A DNA stretch of 64,000 nucleotides, taken from assembly GCF_031455295.1 (NCBI RefSeq), contig NZ_JAVDSL010000001.1:1984001-2048000 (forward strand), in the 5' to 3' direction. A program made the translations under genes and the position numbers. Each line of letters opens with the position of its first letter. Position 1 is the stretch's first letter. The notes below the pieces were generated by a model that had not been told where the DNA came from, did not search any database, and saw only the letters and a list, made by a program, of their open reading frames with translations. This document shows, one piece after another, positions 18,898 to 31,909 of this stretch. The stretch comes from Leifsonia sp. 1010 (GTDB lineage: Bacteria; Actinomycetota; Actinomycetes; Actinomycetales; Microbacteriaceae).

Positions 18898-19290
18898 ATG
18901 GCAAGAGTGAAGAGGGCGGTCAACGCCCACAAGAAGCGTCGGGTCATCCTCGAGCGCGCCGAGGGCTACCGCGGTCAGCGGTCGCGCCTGTACCGCAAGG
19001 CCAAGGAGCAGGTCACCCACTCCCTGGTCTACTCCTACAACGACCGCCGCAAGCGCAAGGGCGACTTCCGTCGTCTGTGGATCCAGCGGATCAACGCGGC
19101 GAGCCGCGCCAACGGCCTCACCTACAACCGCTTCATCCAGGGCCTGGGCCTGGCGGGTGTCGAGGTGGACCGTCGTATCCTCGCCGACCTGGCCGTCACC
19201 GAGCCCGCGACCTTCGCGGCCCTCGTCGAGACCGCCAAGAAGGCTCTGCCGGCCGACACGTCGGCCCCGAAGGCGGACGCCGCGGCGTAA
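18898..19290 (+). CDS. rplT: 50S ribosomal protein L20
   Basis: A 130-aa protein matching L20 ([20 protein letters not shown]), which binds 23S rRNA early in large-subunit assembly. It is slightly longer than the usual ~118 aa because of an Ala/Pro-rich C-terminal tail. It is last in the infC operon and is followed by a strong hairpin (19305-19338). In some bacteria L20 represses this operon by binding the leader; whether this happens here is not shown. Confidence 0.98.
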   Translation: MARVKRAVNAHKKRRVILERAEGYRGQRSRLYRKAKEQVTHSLVYSYNDRRKRKGDFRRLWIQRINAASRANGLTYNRFIQGLGLAGVEVDRRILADLAVTEPATFAALVETAKKALPADTSAPKADAAA

Positions 19291-19304
19291 CACGCGCATC
19301 CACG

Positions 19305-19338
19305 AACGGCCCGGTCGACGCATGTCGGCCGGGCCGTT
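19305..19338 (+). terminator. terminator of the infC-rpmI-rplT operon
   Basis: A 10-bp perfect stem (AACGGCCCGG, 19305-19314, with 19329-19338) and 14-nt loop follow the rplT stop by 14 bp. Only a short T-tract (TTCTGCG) comes after it. Confidence 0.7.
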
Positions 19339-19358
19339 CTGCGTGTCCGGCACGCCTA

Positions 19359-19409
19359 TGGGTCGCAACACGCCGTTATGGCCCGGCCAGAACGGCGTGT
19401 TGCGACCCA
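19359..19409. repeat. long perfect palindrome between rplT and the SPOUT methyltransferase gene
   Basis: Arms of 19 bp pair without a mismatch (19359-19377 with 19391-19409); the 13-nt centre also folds (TGGCC-C-GGCCA). It lies after the operon terminator and ends 22 bp before a -10 element. It could be a second, stronger terminator or an insertion-type repeat. Confidence 0.65.
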
Positions 19410-19443
19410 CGGGCGCGGGGCCGTCCGCCCCTAAGCTGGTGCC

Positions 19444-20244
19444 ATGCTGGACAACCCGCGCTCACCGCGCGTCAGGGCCGTCGCCAAGCTCGCCAAGCGC
19501 CCCGCCCGTGCCGAGACCGGGCTGTTCCTCCTCGAAGGACCGCAGGCCGTCGAGGAGGCCCTCGCCTTCCGTCCGGAGCTCGTCGTCGACCTGTTCGCGA
19601 CCCCGACCGCGCTCGAGCGGTATCCGGAGATCGCCCGCGCGGCGTCCGACGCCGGGATCGAGGTCGAGTTCGTCTCCGAGCACGTGCTGGATGCGATGGC
19701 CGACACGGTGACGCCGCAGGGTTTCGTCGCCGTGGCCCGGCAGTTCCCGACCTCGATCCGTGACATCTTCGCCGGGTCCCCGCGGCTCGTCGCGGTACTG
19801 GAAGAGGTGCGGGACCCCGGAAACGCGGGAACGATCATCCGCGCCGCCGACTCGGCCGGGGCGGATGCGGTGGTCCTGAGCGGCCGCACGGTCGACCTCT
19901 ACAACCCCAAAGTGGTCCGCTCGACGACCGGTTCGCTGTTCCACCTTCCGGTCGCTGTGGGCGCCGACCTGGGCGATGTCGTCGGACGGGCGCACACCGC
20001 GGGCCTGCAGGTGCTCGCCGCCGACATCAAGGGGGAGGACCTCCTCTCCGCCCGCCGCGACGGCGAGCTCGCGCGGCCGACCGCGTGGGTGTTCGGCAAC
20101 GAGGCGCACGGGCTCGCCGACGAGTTGCTCGAGCTCGTGGATCGAGTGGTGACCGTCCCGATCTACGGCAAGGCCGAGTCGATGAACCTGGCGACGGCCG
20201 CCTCCGTCTGCCTCTACGAGTCGGCGTTCGCACAGCGCTCCTGA
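19444..20244 (+). CDS. SPOUT-family RNA 2'-O-methyltransferase (TrmH/SpoU)
   Basis: A 266-aa enzyme that uses S-adenosylmethionine to methylate ribose 2'-OH of tRNA or rRNA. An N-terminal RNA-binding domain (residues 1-95) precedes the SPOUT knot. The conserved segments are NAGTIIRAADSAGADAVVL, FGNEAHGL, and the knot end PIYGKAESMNLATAASV. TAAGCT (19432-19437) ends six bases before the ATG, indicating a leaderless start. It is followed by pheS after 85 bp, which holds two DnaA-box-like 9-mers. The precise modified nucleotide is not determined. Confidence 0.88.
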   Translation: MLDNPRSPRVRAVAKLAKRPARAETGLFLLEGPQAVEEALAFRPELVVDLFATPTALERYPEIARAASDAGIEVEFVSEHVLDAMADTVTPQGFVAVARQFPTSIRDIFAGSPRLVAVLEEVRDPGNAGTIIRAADSAGADAVVLSGRTVDLYNPKVVRSTTGSLFHLPVAVGADLGDVVGRAHTAGLQVLAADIKGEDLLSARRDGELARPTAWVFGNEAHGLADELLELVDRVVTVPIYGKAESMNLATAASVCLYESAFAQRS

Positions 20245-20329
20245 CCAGGCTTTCTCCACAGGCGGACGTCATCCACAGGCTGGTCGCCGCGCCGAGAGGC
20301 CGGGCTCGCGCCGACTAGACTGGGTGACC

Positions 20330-21370
20330 GTGTCAGATTCCACGGAGATCACCGAATCCGCGGTCGAGTCGGCGGTCAGCGCGGCGCTCGCCGCGATCTA
20401 CGCCGCGAGCGACTCGGCGGCCCTGAAGACGGTGCGCCACGACCACACGGCCGAGGGTTCGCCCCTCGCCCGGCTGAACGCGAGCATCCGCTCGCTCCCG
20501 GGCGACCAGAAGGCCGCGGCGGGCAAGCTCGTCGGCGGCGCACGCGCGCGCGTCAACCAGGCCTTCACCGCCAAGGAGGCCGAGATCGCCGCGGCGGAGG
20601 AGGCGGCTCAGCTCACCGCCGAGGCCGTCGACGTCACCGCGCTCCCGTCGCGGTGGACGCCCGGCGCCCGGCACCCGCTGAGCCTGCTCCAGGAGCGCAT
20701 CGCCGACGTCTTCGTCGGTATGGGCTGGGAGGTCGCGGAGGGCCCGGAGCTCGAGAGCGAGTGGTACAACTTCGACGCCCTCAACTTCGACGCCGACCAC
20801 CCGGCGCGCGCGATGCAGGACACCTTCTTCGTCGAGCCGACGGACGCCCACCTCGTGATGCGCACGCACACCTCGCCGGTGCAGCTGCGCGCCCTGCTCG
20901 GCGACGACCTGCCGGTGTACCGGATCGCCCCCGGGCGGGTCTTCCGCACCGACGAGTTCGACGCGACGCACCTCCCGGTGTTCCACCAGACGGAGGGCAT
21001 CGCGGTCGACAAGGGCCTCACCATGGCCCATCTGCGCGGAACGCTCGACCACTTCGTCAAGACGCTGTTCGGCGACGAGGCGCGCGTGCGCCTGCGCCCC
21101 AACTACTTCCCGTTCACCGAGCCGAGCGCCGAGCTCGACCTGTGGCATCCCACCTTCAAGGGCGGTGCCCGCTGGATCGAGTGGGGCGGCTGCGGCATGG
21201 TCAACCCCAACGTCCTGCGCTCTGCCGGCATCGACCCGGACGTCTACTCCGGCTTCGCGTTCGGGATGGGCGTGGAGCGGGCCCTGATGTTCCGCAACGA
21301 CGTCAAGGACATGCGCGACATGGCCGAGGGCGATGTCCGGTTCTCCCAGCAGTTCGGAATGGTGGTCTGA
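20330..21370 (+). CDS. pheS: phenylalanyl-tRNA synthetase alpha subunit
   Basis: A 346-aa class II synthetase subunit; two alpha and two beta chains charge tRNA-Phe. The coiled-coil tRNA arm (about 1-100) is followed by motif 1-3 regions (RTDEFDATHLPVFHQTEG, then GGARWIEWGGCGMV, and GFAFGMGVERALM). GTG at 20330 is preferred; a GTG two codons upstream lies too near TAGACT (20316-20321) to be read from a leaderless message. The stop overlaps the pheT ATG by one base, which secures equal subunit supply. Confidence 0.97.
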   Translation: MSDSTEITESAVESAVSAALAAIYAASDSAALKTVRHDHTAEGSPLARLNASIRSLPGDQKAAAGKLVGGARARVNQAFTAKEAEIAAAEEAAQLTAEAVDVTALPSRWTPGARHPLSLLQERIADVFVGMGWEVAEGPELESEWYNFDALNFDADHPARAMQDTFFVEPTDAHLVMRTHTSPVQLRALLGDDLPVYRIAPGRVFRTDEFDATHLPVFHQTEGIAVDKGLTMAHLRGTLDHFVKTLFGDEARVRLRPNYFPFTEPSAELDLWHPTFKGGARWIEWGGCGMVNPNVLRSAGIDPDVYSGFAFGMGVERALMFRNDVKDMRDMAEGDVRFSQQFGMVV

Positions 21371-23913
21371 TGCGCGTCCCCCTGAGTTGGCTCGGCGAGT
21401 TCGTCGACCTGGAGCCCGGCACCACGCCCGAGGAGGTGCACGCCGCCCTCGTTTCCGTCGGACTCGAGGAGGAGGACATCCACACCTTCGAGCTGAGCGG
21501 TCCGATCGTCGTCGGCCAGGTGCTCGAGTTCGTCGAGGAGCCGCAGAGCAACGGCAAGACCATCCGCTGGTGCCAGGTGCGCGTAGCCCCCGAGGGCCAG
21601 AACGCCGCCGACGGCGGTGCCGACGTGCGCGGCATCGTCTGCGGCGCCCGCAACTTCTTCGAGGGCGACAAGGTCGTCGTGACGCTGCCGGGCGCCGTGC
21701 TGCCCGGTCCCTTCCCGATCGCCGCACGCAAGACCTACGGGCACGTCTCCGACGGGATGATCGCCTCGGCCCGCGAGCTCGGCCTCGGCGAGGACCACGA
21801 CGGCATCCTCCGCCTGTCGACGCTCGGTCTCGACCCGGAGGTCGGAACCGACGCGGTCGCACTTCTCGGGCTGGACGACGCCGCCGTGGAGGTCAACGTC
21901 ACGCCCGACCGCGGGTACGCGTTCTCGATCCGCGGCATCGCGCGCGAGTACTCGCACGCGACCGGCGCGGCCTTCCGCGACCCGGCCGATGCGGTGCCCG
22001 TCGGCTCCGTGGCCGATCACCCGAGCGGCTTCAGCGTGACGGTCGACGACACCGCGCCCATCCGCGGTCGCGTCGGCGCGAGCGTCTTCGTGACCCGCGT
22101 CGTCCGCGACGTCGACGGGTCCCGCCCGACCCCGCCGTGGATGATCGCGCGCCTCAAGCTCGCCGGCATCCGGTCGATCTCGCTGATCGTCGACATCACC
22201 AACTACGTGATGCTCGAACTCGGCCAGCCGATCCACGGGTACGACCTCGACAAGCTGTCCGGCGGCATCGTGGTGCGACGTGCGACGCCGGGGGAGAAGC
22301 TCGTCACCCTCGACGACCAGACCCGCACTCTCGACCCGGAAGACCTCGTGATCTCCGACGACTCCGGCGCGATCGGACTGGCCGGAGTCATGGGCGGCGC
22401 CTCCACCGAGATCGGCGACGGCACCCGCAACGTGCTCATCGAGGCGGCGAACTTCGACCCGGTGTCGATCGCGCGGACGGCACGCCGTCACAAGCTGCCC
22501 AGCGAGGCGTCCAAGCGCTTCGAGCGCGGGGTCGACCCGCAGGTCGCCGTGGCGGCCGCTGCGCGCGTCGTCCAGCTGCTCGAGCAGCTCGCCGGCGGCC
22601 GCGCGGACGAGCTGGGCTCGCTGCTGGATGCGTCCGAGACCGCCGAGGCCATCCGCCTCCCCAAGGGGTACATCGCTTCGCTCATCGGCGTCGAGTTCAC
22701 CGACGACGAGGTGCGCGGAGCGCTCGCCGAGATCGGCGGGACGGTCACCGAGTCGTCCGACGACCTGCTGGTCGCGCCTCCCACCTGGCGTCCCGATCTG
22801 CGCGACAAGTCGGACCTGGCGGAGGAGGTCGCCCGCATCGTGGGCTACGACCGCATCCCGTCGGTGCTGCCGGTCGCGCCTCCCGGCCGGGGGCTCACCC
22901 GTGAGCAGCGCCTGCGTCGTGCTGTCGCGCAGACGCTCGCCGACAACGGCGCGACCGAGGTGCTGTCCTTCCCGTTCGTGAGCGAGGCGCAGAACGACCT
23001 CTTCGGCTCCGCCGAGGCGGGCGGCGTGCTCGCCGTACGGCTGGCGAACGCGCTCGACGCCACGGCGCCGTACCTGCGCACCTCGCTGCTGCCCGGCCTG
23101 TTCGATGCCGCAAAGCGCAACCTGGCGCGTGGCCTCGTCGACCTGAAGGTCTACGAGCTCGGGACTGTCTTCCGCCCGTCGGAGGGGTCGATCGGCAGCG
23201 AGACGCTTCCGCCGGGCGCCGCGCTTCCCGGAGCCGACATCCTCGCCGGGCTGAACGCCGGCATCCCCGCGCAGCCGCGCCACCTCGCGGGCCTCGTCAT
23301 CGGCAACGCCGTCGAGAAGCAGCCGGGCCTGGCCGCCGTGCCGGCCGGGCTGGTGGATGCGCTCGACATGGTGCGGCAGACCGCCGCGGCCGTCGGCGTG
23401 ACGGTCGACCTCGTGCAGTCGTCGCACCAGGCGCTTCACCCGGGACGCACGGCGCGCCTGGTCGCCCGAGGCGCCGATGGCGCCGAGGTCCCGGTCGGCT
23501 ACGCCGGAGAACTGCTCCCGGCCCTGGCCCACGATCTCGACCTGCCCCGCGTCGTCGCCGTCTTCGAGCTCGACCTCGACGCGCTGATCGCCGTCGCACC
23601 GGTCGACATCGTCGCCGGTGTCATCGCGGGCTTCCCGGCCGCGACGCAGGACCTGTCGCTCGTCGTGCGCGAGGACGTCCCGGCGGGAGAGCTGCTTCGT
23701 GCCGTCCGCGAGGGCGCCGGTGAGCTGCTCGAAGACATCCGGCTGGTCGACGACTACCGCGGCCCGGGGCTCCCGGAGGCGCACAAGAGCCTGACCTTCG
23801 CGCTGCGCTTCCGCGCGGACGACCGCACCCTCACCGCCGCCGAGGCGAGCGAGGCCAAACTGGCCGGAGCCGCGCGCGCCGGCGACCTTTTCGGCGCGAC
23901 GATCCGCGAGTAA
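21370..23913 (+). CDS. pheT: phenylalanyl-tRNA synthetase beta subunit
   Basis: An 847-aa beta chain, normal length. The N-terminal tRNA-binding (EMAP/OB) domain (about 40-150) is followed by the B3/B4 editing domain, B5 (SAFxx-type, EASKRFERGVDPQ) and the class II-like core. The C-terminal ferredoxin-like anticodon-binding domain (AATQDLSLVVREDVPA) closes it. ATG at 21370 overlaps the pheS stop. A 22-bp inverted-repeat hairpin at 23942-23995 lies 28 bp beyond the stop. Confidence 0.97.
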   Translation: MRVPLSWLGEFVDLEPGTTPEEVHAALVSVGLEEEDIHTFELSGPIVVGQVLEFVEEPQSNGKTIRWCQVRVAPEGQNAADGGADVRGIVCGARNFFEGDKVVVTLPGAVLPGPFPIAARKTYGHVSDGMIASARELGLGEDHDGILRLSTLGLDPEVGTDAVALLGLDDAAVEVNVTPDRGYAFSIRGIAREYSHATGAAFRDPADAVPVGSVADHPSGFSVTVDDTAPIRGRVGASVFVTRVVRDVDGSRPTPPWMIARLKLAGIRSISLIVDITNYVMLELGQPIHGYDLDKLSGGIVVRRATPGEKLVTLDDQTRTLDPEDLVISDDSGAIGLAGVMGGASTEIGDGTRNVLIEAANFDPVSIARTARRHKLPSEASKRFERGVDPQVAVAAAARVVQLLEQLAGGRADELGSLLDASETAEAIRLPKGYIASLIGVEFTDDEVRGALAEIGGTVTESSDDLLVAPPTWRPDLRDKSDLAEEVARIVGYDRIPSVLPVAPPGRGLTREQRLRRAVAQTLADNGATEVLSFPFVSEAQNDLFGSAEAGGVLAVRLANALDATAPYLRTSLLPGLFDAAKRNLARGLVDLKVYELGTVFRPSEGSIGSETLPPGAALPGADILAGLNAGIPAQPRHLAGLVIGNAVEKQPGLAAVPAGLVDALDMVRQTAAAVGVTVDLVQSSHQALHPGRTARLVARGADGAEVPVGYAGELLPALAHDLDLPRVVAVFELDLDALIAVAPVDIVAGVIAGFPAATQDLSLVVREDVPAGELLRAVREGAGELLEDIRLVDDYRGPGLPEAHKSLTFALRFRADDRTLTAAEASEAKLAGAARAGDLFGATIRE

Positions 23914-23941
23914 CCGTCACGCGACCCCGACGCGACACCCC

Positions 23942-23995
23942 CGACCGGTCCCGGACCGCTGCGAGACACATCCCGCAACGGACCGGGACCGGTCG
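23942..23995 (+). terminator. hairpin after pheT
   Basis: Two 22-bp arms (23942-23963 and 23974-23995) pair with two mismatches across a 10-nt loop. No U-tract follows, so it may terminate poorly or act as an RNA-stability element. Confidence 0.55.
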
Positions 23996-24039
23996 CGTGC
24001 ATCCCGCCCCGGATTTGGCGACCGCCCGGGCAGGAGCGC

Positions 24040-24138
24040 TAGGGTTGTCCCATGCTTTCCGTCCGGTGCACCGCTTCGACGCGTGCGGCTCTCGCCGCCC
24101 GCGCCATGCGCCGACGCCTGCGCGACCGCCGAAGCTAG
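24040..24138 (+). CDS. arginine-rich leader peptide of the arg operon (putative)
   Basis: A 28-codon ORF runs from ATG 24052 to TAG 24136-24138. Nine codons are Arg, seven of them in the last 12 (AMRRRLRDRRS). TAGGGT (24040-24045) lies six bases before the ATG, so the peptide is read from a leaderless message. No protein family is expected; the composition and the place 88 nt before argC are what one expects of an amino-acid attenuator. The following RNA can fold into exclusive stems (24163-24174 with 24200-24210; 24138-24144 with 24179-24185). Function is inferred. Confidence 0.5.
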
Positions 24139-24162
24139 GCGGCGTTCCGGGCGGTCCTGACC

Positions 24163-24210
24163 AGTGGATCGACGTGGGCGCCGCCGTCGCCGAGACAACC
24201 GTCGTCCACT
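24163..24210 (+). promoter_or_regulatory. possible attenuator stem before argC
   Basis: AGTGGA-t-CGACG (24163-24174) pairs with CGTCGTCCACT (24200-24210), ending just before the AAGGAA ribosome site of argC. An alternative pairing of 24138-24144 with 24179-24185 would use the loop of this stem. Ribosome stalling on the Arg codons could choose between them. Inferred only. Confidence 0.35.
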
Positions 24211-24226
24211 CGAACAAGGAACAAGC

Positions 24227-25285
24227 ATGACTTTCTCGGTCGCCGTCGCAGGCGCTTCCGGCTACGCGGGCGGTGAACTGCTGCGCATCCTCGCGGGGCA
24301 CCCCGATTTCGAGGTCCGCACCGTCACCGCGCACCAGAACGCGGGCCATCCGCTGATCGCGCACCAGCCGCACCTGCGCTCGCTCGCTCACCTCACCCTG
24401 CAGGAGACCAGCGCCGAGACGCTGAGCGGGCACGACGTCGTCTTCCTGGCGCTCCCGCACGGCACGTCCGGCGAGATCGCCGCACAGCTGCCGGACGACA
24501 CGATCGTCGTCGACTGCGGCGCCGACCACCGGCTGGAGGACCCGGCCGACTGGGCGGCGTTCTACGGCGGCGAGCACTTCGGCGCCTGGGCGTACGGCGT
24601 CCCGGAGCTGCCTGTCGCCGATGCCGCCGGCGGCTTCGGCAAGCAGCGCGATCACCTCGTCGGCGCACGGCGGATCGCCGCTCCCGGCTGCAACGCGAGC
24701 GCGGTCTCTCTCGCGCTCGCTCCCGGCATCCGGGCGGGGCTGATCGACGACGAGGACATCGTGGCGGTGCTCGCGGTCGGTCCGTCGGGCGCAGGGAAGT
24801 CGTTGAAGACGATGTACCTGGCCAGCGAGATCCTGGGCTCGGCGAATCCGTACGCGGTGGGCGGGACTCACCGGCACATCCCCGAGATCCAGCAGAACCT
24901 GCGGAAGGCGGGCGCCGGATCGCCGACGCTGTCGTTCACGCCCGTGCTGGTGCCGATGTCGCGCGGCATCCTCGCGACCTCGACCGCGCGGGTGAAGCCC
25001 GGCGTCACCGCCGCTCAGGTCCAGGCCGCGTGGGAGGAGGCGTACGCGGGGGAGCCGTTCGTGCAGGTGCTGCCGGCGGGCGCGGTCCCGCGCACCGCCG
25101 ACGTGCTCGGGGCGAACACCGTGCTGATCGGAGTGGCACTGGATGCCGCGGCGGGCCGGGTCGTGACGGTGCTCGCGATCGACAATCTGTACAAGGGGAC
25201 GGCCGGAGCGGCCATCCAATCCGTCAACATCGCCCTCGGACTCGACGAGACCGCGGGCCTGACCGTGAACGGAGTCGCACCGTGA
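24227..25285 (+). CDS. argC: N-acetyl-gamma-glutamyl-phosphate reductase
   Basis: A 352-aa NADPH-dependent reductase that converts N-acetylglutamyl phosphate to the semialdehyde. The nucleotide-binding GASGYAGGE motif is at residues 10-18, and the catalytic cysteine is Cys155 in APGCNAS. Length is normal. ATG at 24227 has AAGGAA just upstream. It is the first gene of argCJBDFH. A 16-codon ORF (GTG 25282) links its stop to the argJ start. Confidence 0.97.
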   Translation: MTFSVAVAGASGYAGGELLRILAGHPDFEVRTVTAHQNAGHPLIAHQPHLRSLAHLTLQETSAETLSGHDVVFLALPHGTSGEIAAQLPDDTIVVDCGADHRLEDPADWAAFYGGEHFGAWAYGVPELPVADAAGGFGKQRDHLVGARRIAAPGCNASAVSLALAPGIRAGLIDDEDIVAVLAVGPSGAGKSLKTMYLASEILGSANPYAVGGTHRHIPEIQQNLRKAGAGSPTLSFTPVLVPMSRGILATSTARVKPGVTAAQVQAAWEEAYAGEPFVQVLPAGAVPRTADVLGANTVLIGVALDAAAGRVVTVLAIDNLYKGTAGAAIQSVNIALGLDETAGLTVNGVAP

Positions 25286-25328
25286 CGCCAACGACCACCC
25301 CTGCACCGATGGCGACGGGAGCACGGTC

Positions 25329-26483
25329 GTGAGCGTCACCGCAGCCTCCGGGTTCGCCGCGTCGGGCGTCGTCGCCGGCCTCAAGGCCAGCGGGCGGCGC
25401 GACCTCGCCCTCGTGAAGAACCTCGGTCCGCTGAACGCCGCGGCCGCCGTCTTCACCACCAACCGCTGCAAGGCGAACCCGGTGCTCTGGAGCGAGCAGG
25501 TCATCCAGGACGGCGTGGTCTCCGCGATCGTCCTCAACTCGGGCGGGGCCAACTGCTACACCGGCTCGCAGGGCTTCCAGGTGACGCACGCGACCGCCGA
25601 GGCCGTCGCCACGGAACTCGGCGTCTCGGCGGGTGACGTCCTCGTCTGCTCGACCGGCCTGATCGGCGATCAGTTGCCACTGGACAAGCTGGTCGCCGGT
25701 GTCTCGACGGCCGCCAACGCGCTCGCCCGCGATGCCGGCCTCGGCGCGGCGGAGGCCATCATGACCACCGACACCCGGGCCAAGGAGGCGCAGTTCCGCT
25801 CGCCGAACGGCTGGACCGTCGGCGGCATGGCGAAGGGCGCCGGGATGCTCGCGCCCGGCCTCGCCACCATGCTCGTCGTCATCACGACCGATGCCGTGCG
25901 GACCTCCGACCAGCTGGATGCGGCCCTCCGCCGGGCGACGCGCGTCACGTTCGACCGCCTCGACTCGGACGGCTGCATGTCGACCAACGACACGGTCGCG
26001 CTCCTCGCCTCCGGAGCGAGCGGTGTCGAGCCGGGCGACGACGAGTTCGCGCGGGCGCTCACGGACGTCTGCCGCGACCTCGCCGAGCAGCTGCAGGCCG
26101 ACGCGGAGGGCGCCTCGCACGACATCGCGATCGAGGTCGTGAACGCCGCCAGCGAGGACGACGCGGTCGTCGTCGGCCGGGCGGTGTCGCGCAGCAACCT
26201 GTTCAAGGCCGCGATCTTCGGCAACGACCCCAACTGGGGCCGGGTGCTGGCCGCCGTCGGCACGACCGACGCCGCTTTCGATCCGTACGGCATCGACGTC
26301 GCGATCAACGGCGTGCAGGTGTGCACGGCGGGCGAGCCCGACCAGCCCCGCGAGCTGGTGGACCTGACGCCGCGCGCGGTCCACATCCTCATCGACCTGC
26401 ACGCGGGCGAGGAGACGGCGACCATCCTGACCAACGACCTCACGCACGACTACGTGCACGAGAACAGCGCGTACGCCAGCTGA
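25329..26483 (+). CDS. argJ: glutamate N-acetyltransferase/ornithine acetyltransferase
   Basis: A 384-aa bifunctional enzyme of the cyclic arginine pathway, transferring acetyl groups between N-acetylornithine and glutamate. It self-cleaves: the Ala-Thr site lies in [16 protein letters not shown], with Thr180 becoming the nucleophile. The C-terminal EDDAVV...GNDPNWGRV segment is conserved. Starting codon GTG 25329 has a GGGAGC site seven bases upstream. Its stop overlaps the argB ATG by one base. Confidence 0.96.
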   Translation: MSVTAASGFAASGVVAGLKASGRRDLALVKNLGPLNAAAAVFTTNRCKANPVLWSEQVIQDGVVSAIVLNSGGANCYTGSQGFQVTHATAEAVATELGVSAGDVLVCSTGLIGDQLPLDKLVAGVSTAANALARDAGLGAAEAIMTTDTRAKEAQFRSPNGWTVGGMAKGAGMLAPGLATMLVVITTDAVRTSDQLDAALRRATRVTFDRLDSDGCMSTNDTVALLASGASGVEPGDDEFARALTDVCRDLAEQLQADAEGASHDIAIEVVNAASEDDAVVVGRAVSRSNLFKAAIFGNDPNWGRVLAAVGTTDAAFDPYGIDVAINGVQVCTAGEPDQPRELVDLTPRAVHILIDLHAGEETATILTNDLTHDYVHENSAYAS

Positions 26484-27426
26484 TGACCGCGACGGACGAC
26501 ATGGACACCGACCAGAACGAGAGAGACCTGGCTGCGGACGCCGCCGAACGCGACCACGCGGCCGCGGCGGCGAAGGCCGAGACCCTCATCGAGTCGCTGC
26601 CGTGGCTCAAGACCTTCCACGACCGCATCATCGTCGTGAAGTTCGGCGGCAACGCCATGGTGAACGAGGAGCTGCAGCGCACCTTCGCCGAGGACATGGT
26701 CTACCTGCGCTACGCCGGTCTCCGCCCGGTCGTCGTGCACGGCGGCGGCCCGCAGATCTCTGCGATGCTCGACCGGCTCGGGATCGACTCGGAGTTCCGC
26801 GGCGGCTACCGCGTGACGACCCCCGAGGCCATGGAGGTCGTGCGGATGGTGCTGACCGGGCAGATCAATCGCGACATCGTCGGCAACATCAACAAGCACG
26901 GTCCGCTCGCGGCGGGACTGTCGGGCGAGGACGCCGGGCTCTTCCAGGGGCGCCGCCGCGCTGCGGTCATCGACGGCGAGGAGGTCGACCTCGGTCTCGT
27001 CGGAGACGTCGTCGCCGTGGATCCCGAGGCCGTGCTCGCGCAACTGGCCGCCGGACGCATCCCCGTCGTGTCGTCGATCGCGCCGGACATCGACGACGCG
27101 GCCCAGGCGCTCAACGTCAACGCCGATGCGGCGGCCGCGGCGCTCGCGGTCGCGCTCGGGGCGGCCAAGCTGGTCATCCTGACGGACGTGGCCGGCCTGT
27201 ACAGCGACTGGCCGAACCGCGACTCGCTGCTGTCGAAGATCGGCGCGGACGAGCTGCGCGAACTGCTGCCGTCTCTGGAGTCGGGCATGATCCCGAAGAT
27301 GGCGGCGTGCCTCGACGCGGTCGACGGCGGAGTGGAGAAGGCGGCGATCATCGACGGGCGGGTGCCGCACTCGATCCTGCTCGAGGTGTTCACGCAGTCC
27401 GGCATCGGGACGGAGGTGGTGCCCGC

Positions 27427-27430
<4 letters not shown>
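26483..27430 (+). CDS. argB: acetylglutamate kinase
   Basis: A 315-aa amino acid kinase that phosphorylates N-acetylglutamate, usually the arginine-feedback step. Key motifs are KFGGNAM (phosphate loop), HGGGPQI (substrate) and LTDVAGLY. The N-terminus has a 45-residue polar, acidic-and-alanine helix absent from short AGKs; such N-helices occur in arginine-inhibited hexameric forms. ATG at 26483 overlaps the argJ stop. The stop overlaps the next GTG (GTGA). Confidence 0.96.
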
Positions 27431-31133
<3,703 letters not shown>

Positions 31134-31134
<1 letters not shown>

Positions 31135-31256
31135 TGGCGCGCTTCGAACCGGAACGGAAGCGACCCTGGATCATCCCCGCCGTCGTGGTGCTGGCCGTCG
31201 CGGTCATCGTGATCGGACTGGTCGTCGCCGTGGCCGCGGGCGGCCGGATCTTCTGA
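31134..31256 (+). CDS. 40-aa single-pass membrane microprotein
   Basis: A 40-aa ORF starting at the ATG that shares one base with the argH stop (TGATG). A basic stretch (MARFEPERKRPW) is followed by one hydrophobic helix of about 25 residues and a short tail GGRIF. It looks like a real gene from its tight packing: 1 nt overlap with argH and 1 nt before the mpg GTG. Function unknown; possibly a membrane tether. Too small to recognise a family. Confidence 0.6.
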
Positions 31257-31257
31257 C

Positions 31258-31887
31258 GTGACGTTGTACCGGCCCGAGCGCGACGTCTTCCTGGCGTCGT
31301 CGCTCGAGGTCGCGCCGCAACTGCTCGGCGCCGTGCTGCGGCACGAGACGCCGGAGGGGACGGTGGGACTGCGGATCACCGAGGTGGAGGCGTACATCGG
31401 CGACGGCCTCGACCCCGGGTCGCACGCGTTCCGCGGTCGCACGCGCCGGAACGCCGTCATGTACGGGCCGCCCGGGCACCTGTACGCCTACTTCACGTAC
31501 GGGATGCACGTGTGCGCCAACGTCGTGTGCTCGCCGGAGGGCGAGGCGTCGGCGGTGCTGCTGCGGGCTGCGGAGGTCATCGAGGGGGAGGATCTGGCCG
31601 AGACGCGGCGGGTCGGGGGCACCGGCCGCCGCATCCCGCACCGCGACCTCGCGCGAGGCCCCGCGCGGCTCGTCGTCGCCGCGGGGATGAGTCTCGCCGA
31701 CGACGGCGCCGACCTGTTCGTCCCGCCGTTCGAGCTGCTGCTGCCGACCGAGCAGGCCGAGTACTCGACCGGGCCGCGGACGGGAGTCTCCGGGGCGGGC
31801 GGCGGCCTCGCGTACCCGTGGCGCTACTGGCTGACCGGCGACCCGACCGTTTCGCCGTACAAGCGGCATCCCAAGTCCGACGACTGA
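31258..31887 (+). CDS. mpg: DNA-3-methyladenine glycosylase (AAG family)
   Basis: A 209-aa base-excision enzyme that removes alkylated purines. The AAG-family sequence is clear: ITEVEAYIG, HAFRGRTRRNAVMYGPPGHLYAYFTYGMH and LARGPARL. The catalytic Glu lies in TEVEAY. GTG 31258 lies one nucleotide after the microprotein stop. Converges with the membrane gene at 31910, 22 bp away. Confidence 0.94.
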   Translation: MTLYRPERDVFLASSLEVAPQLLGAVLRHETPEGTVGLRITEVEAYIGDGLDPGSHAFRGRTRRNAVMYGPPGHLYAYFTYGMHVCANVVCSPEGEASAVLLRAAEVIEGEDLAETRRVGGTGRRIPHRDLARGPARLVVAAGMSLADDGADLFVPPFELLLPTEQAEYSTGPRTGVSGAGGGLAYPWRYWLTGDPTVSPYKRHPKSDD

Positions 31888-31909
31888 CGGCATGCCGCGG
31901 CGGCGCTGT

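Noticed and set aside
21244-23784. Long minus-strand open frame opposite pheT
   Set aside because: Low-complexity Arg/Asp/Val-rich product, no ribosome site or family; pheT is certain on the other strand.
23997-24230. 77-aa plus-strand frame over the argC leader region
   Set aside because: No start signals, overlaps the hairpin after pheT and the argC start; the 28-codon Arg-rich ORF in another frame explains the region better.
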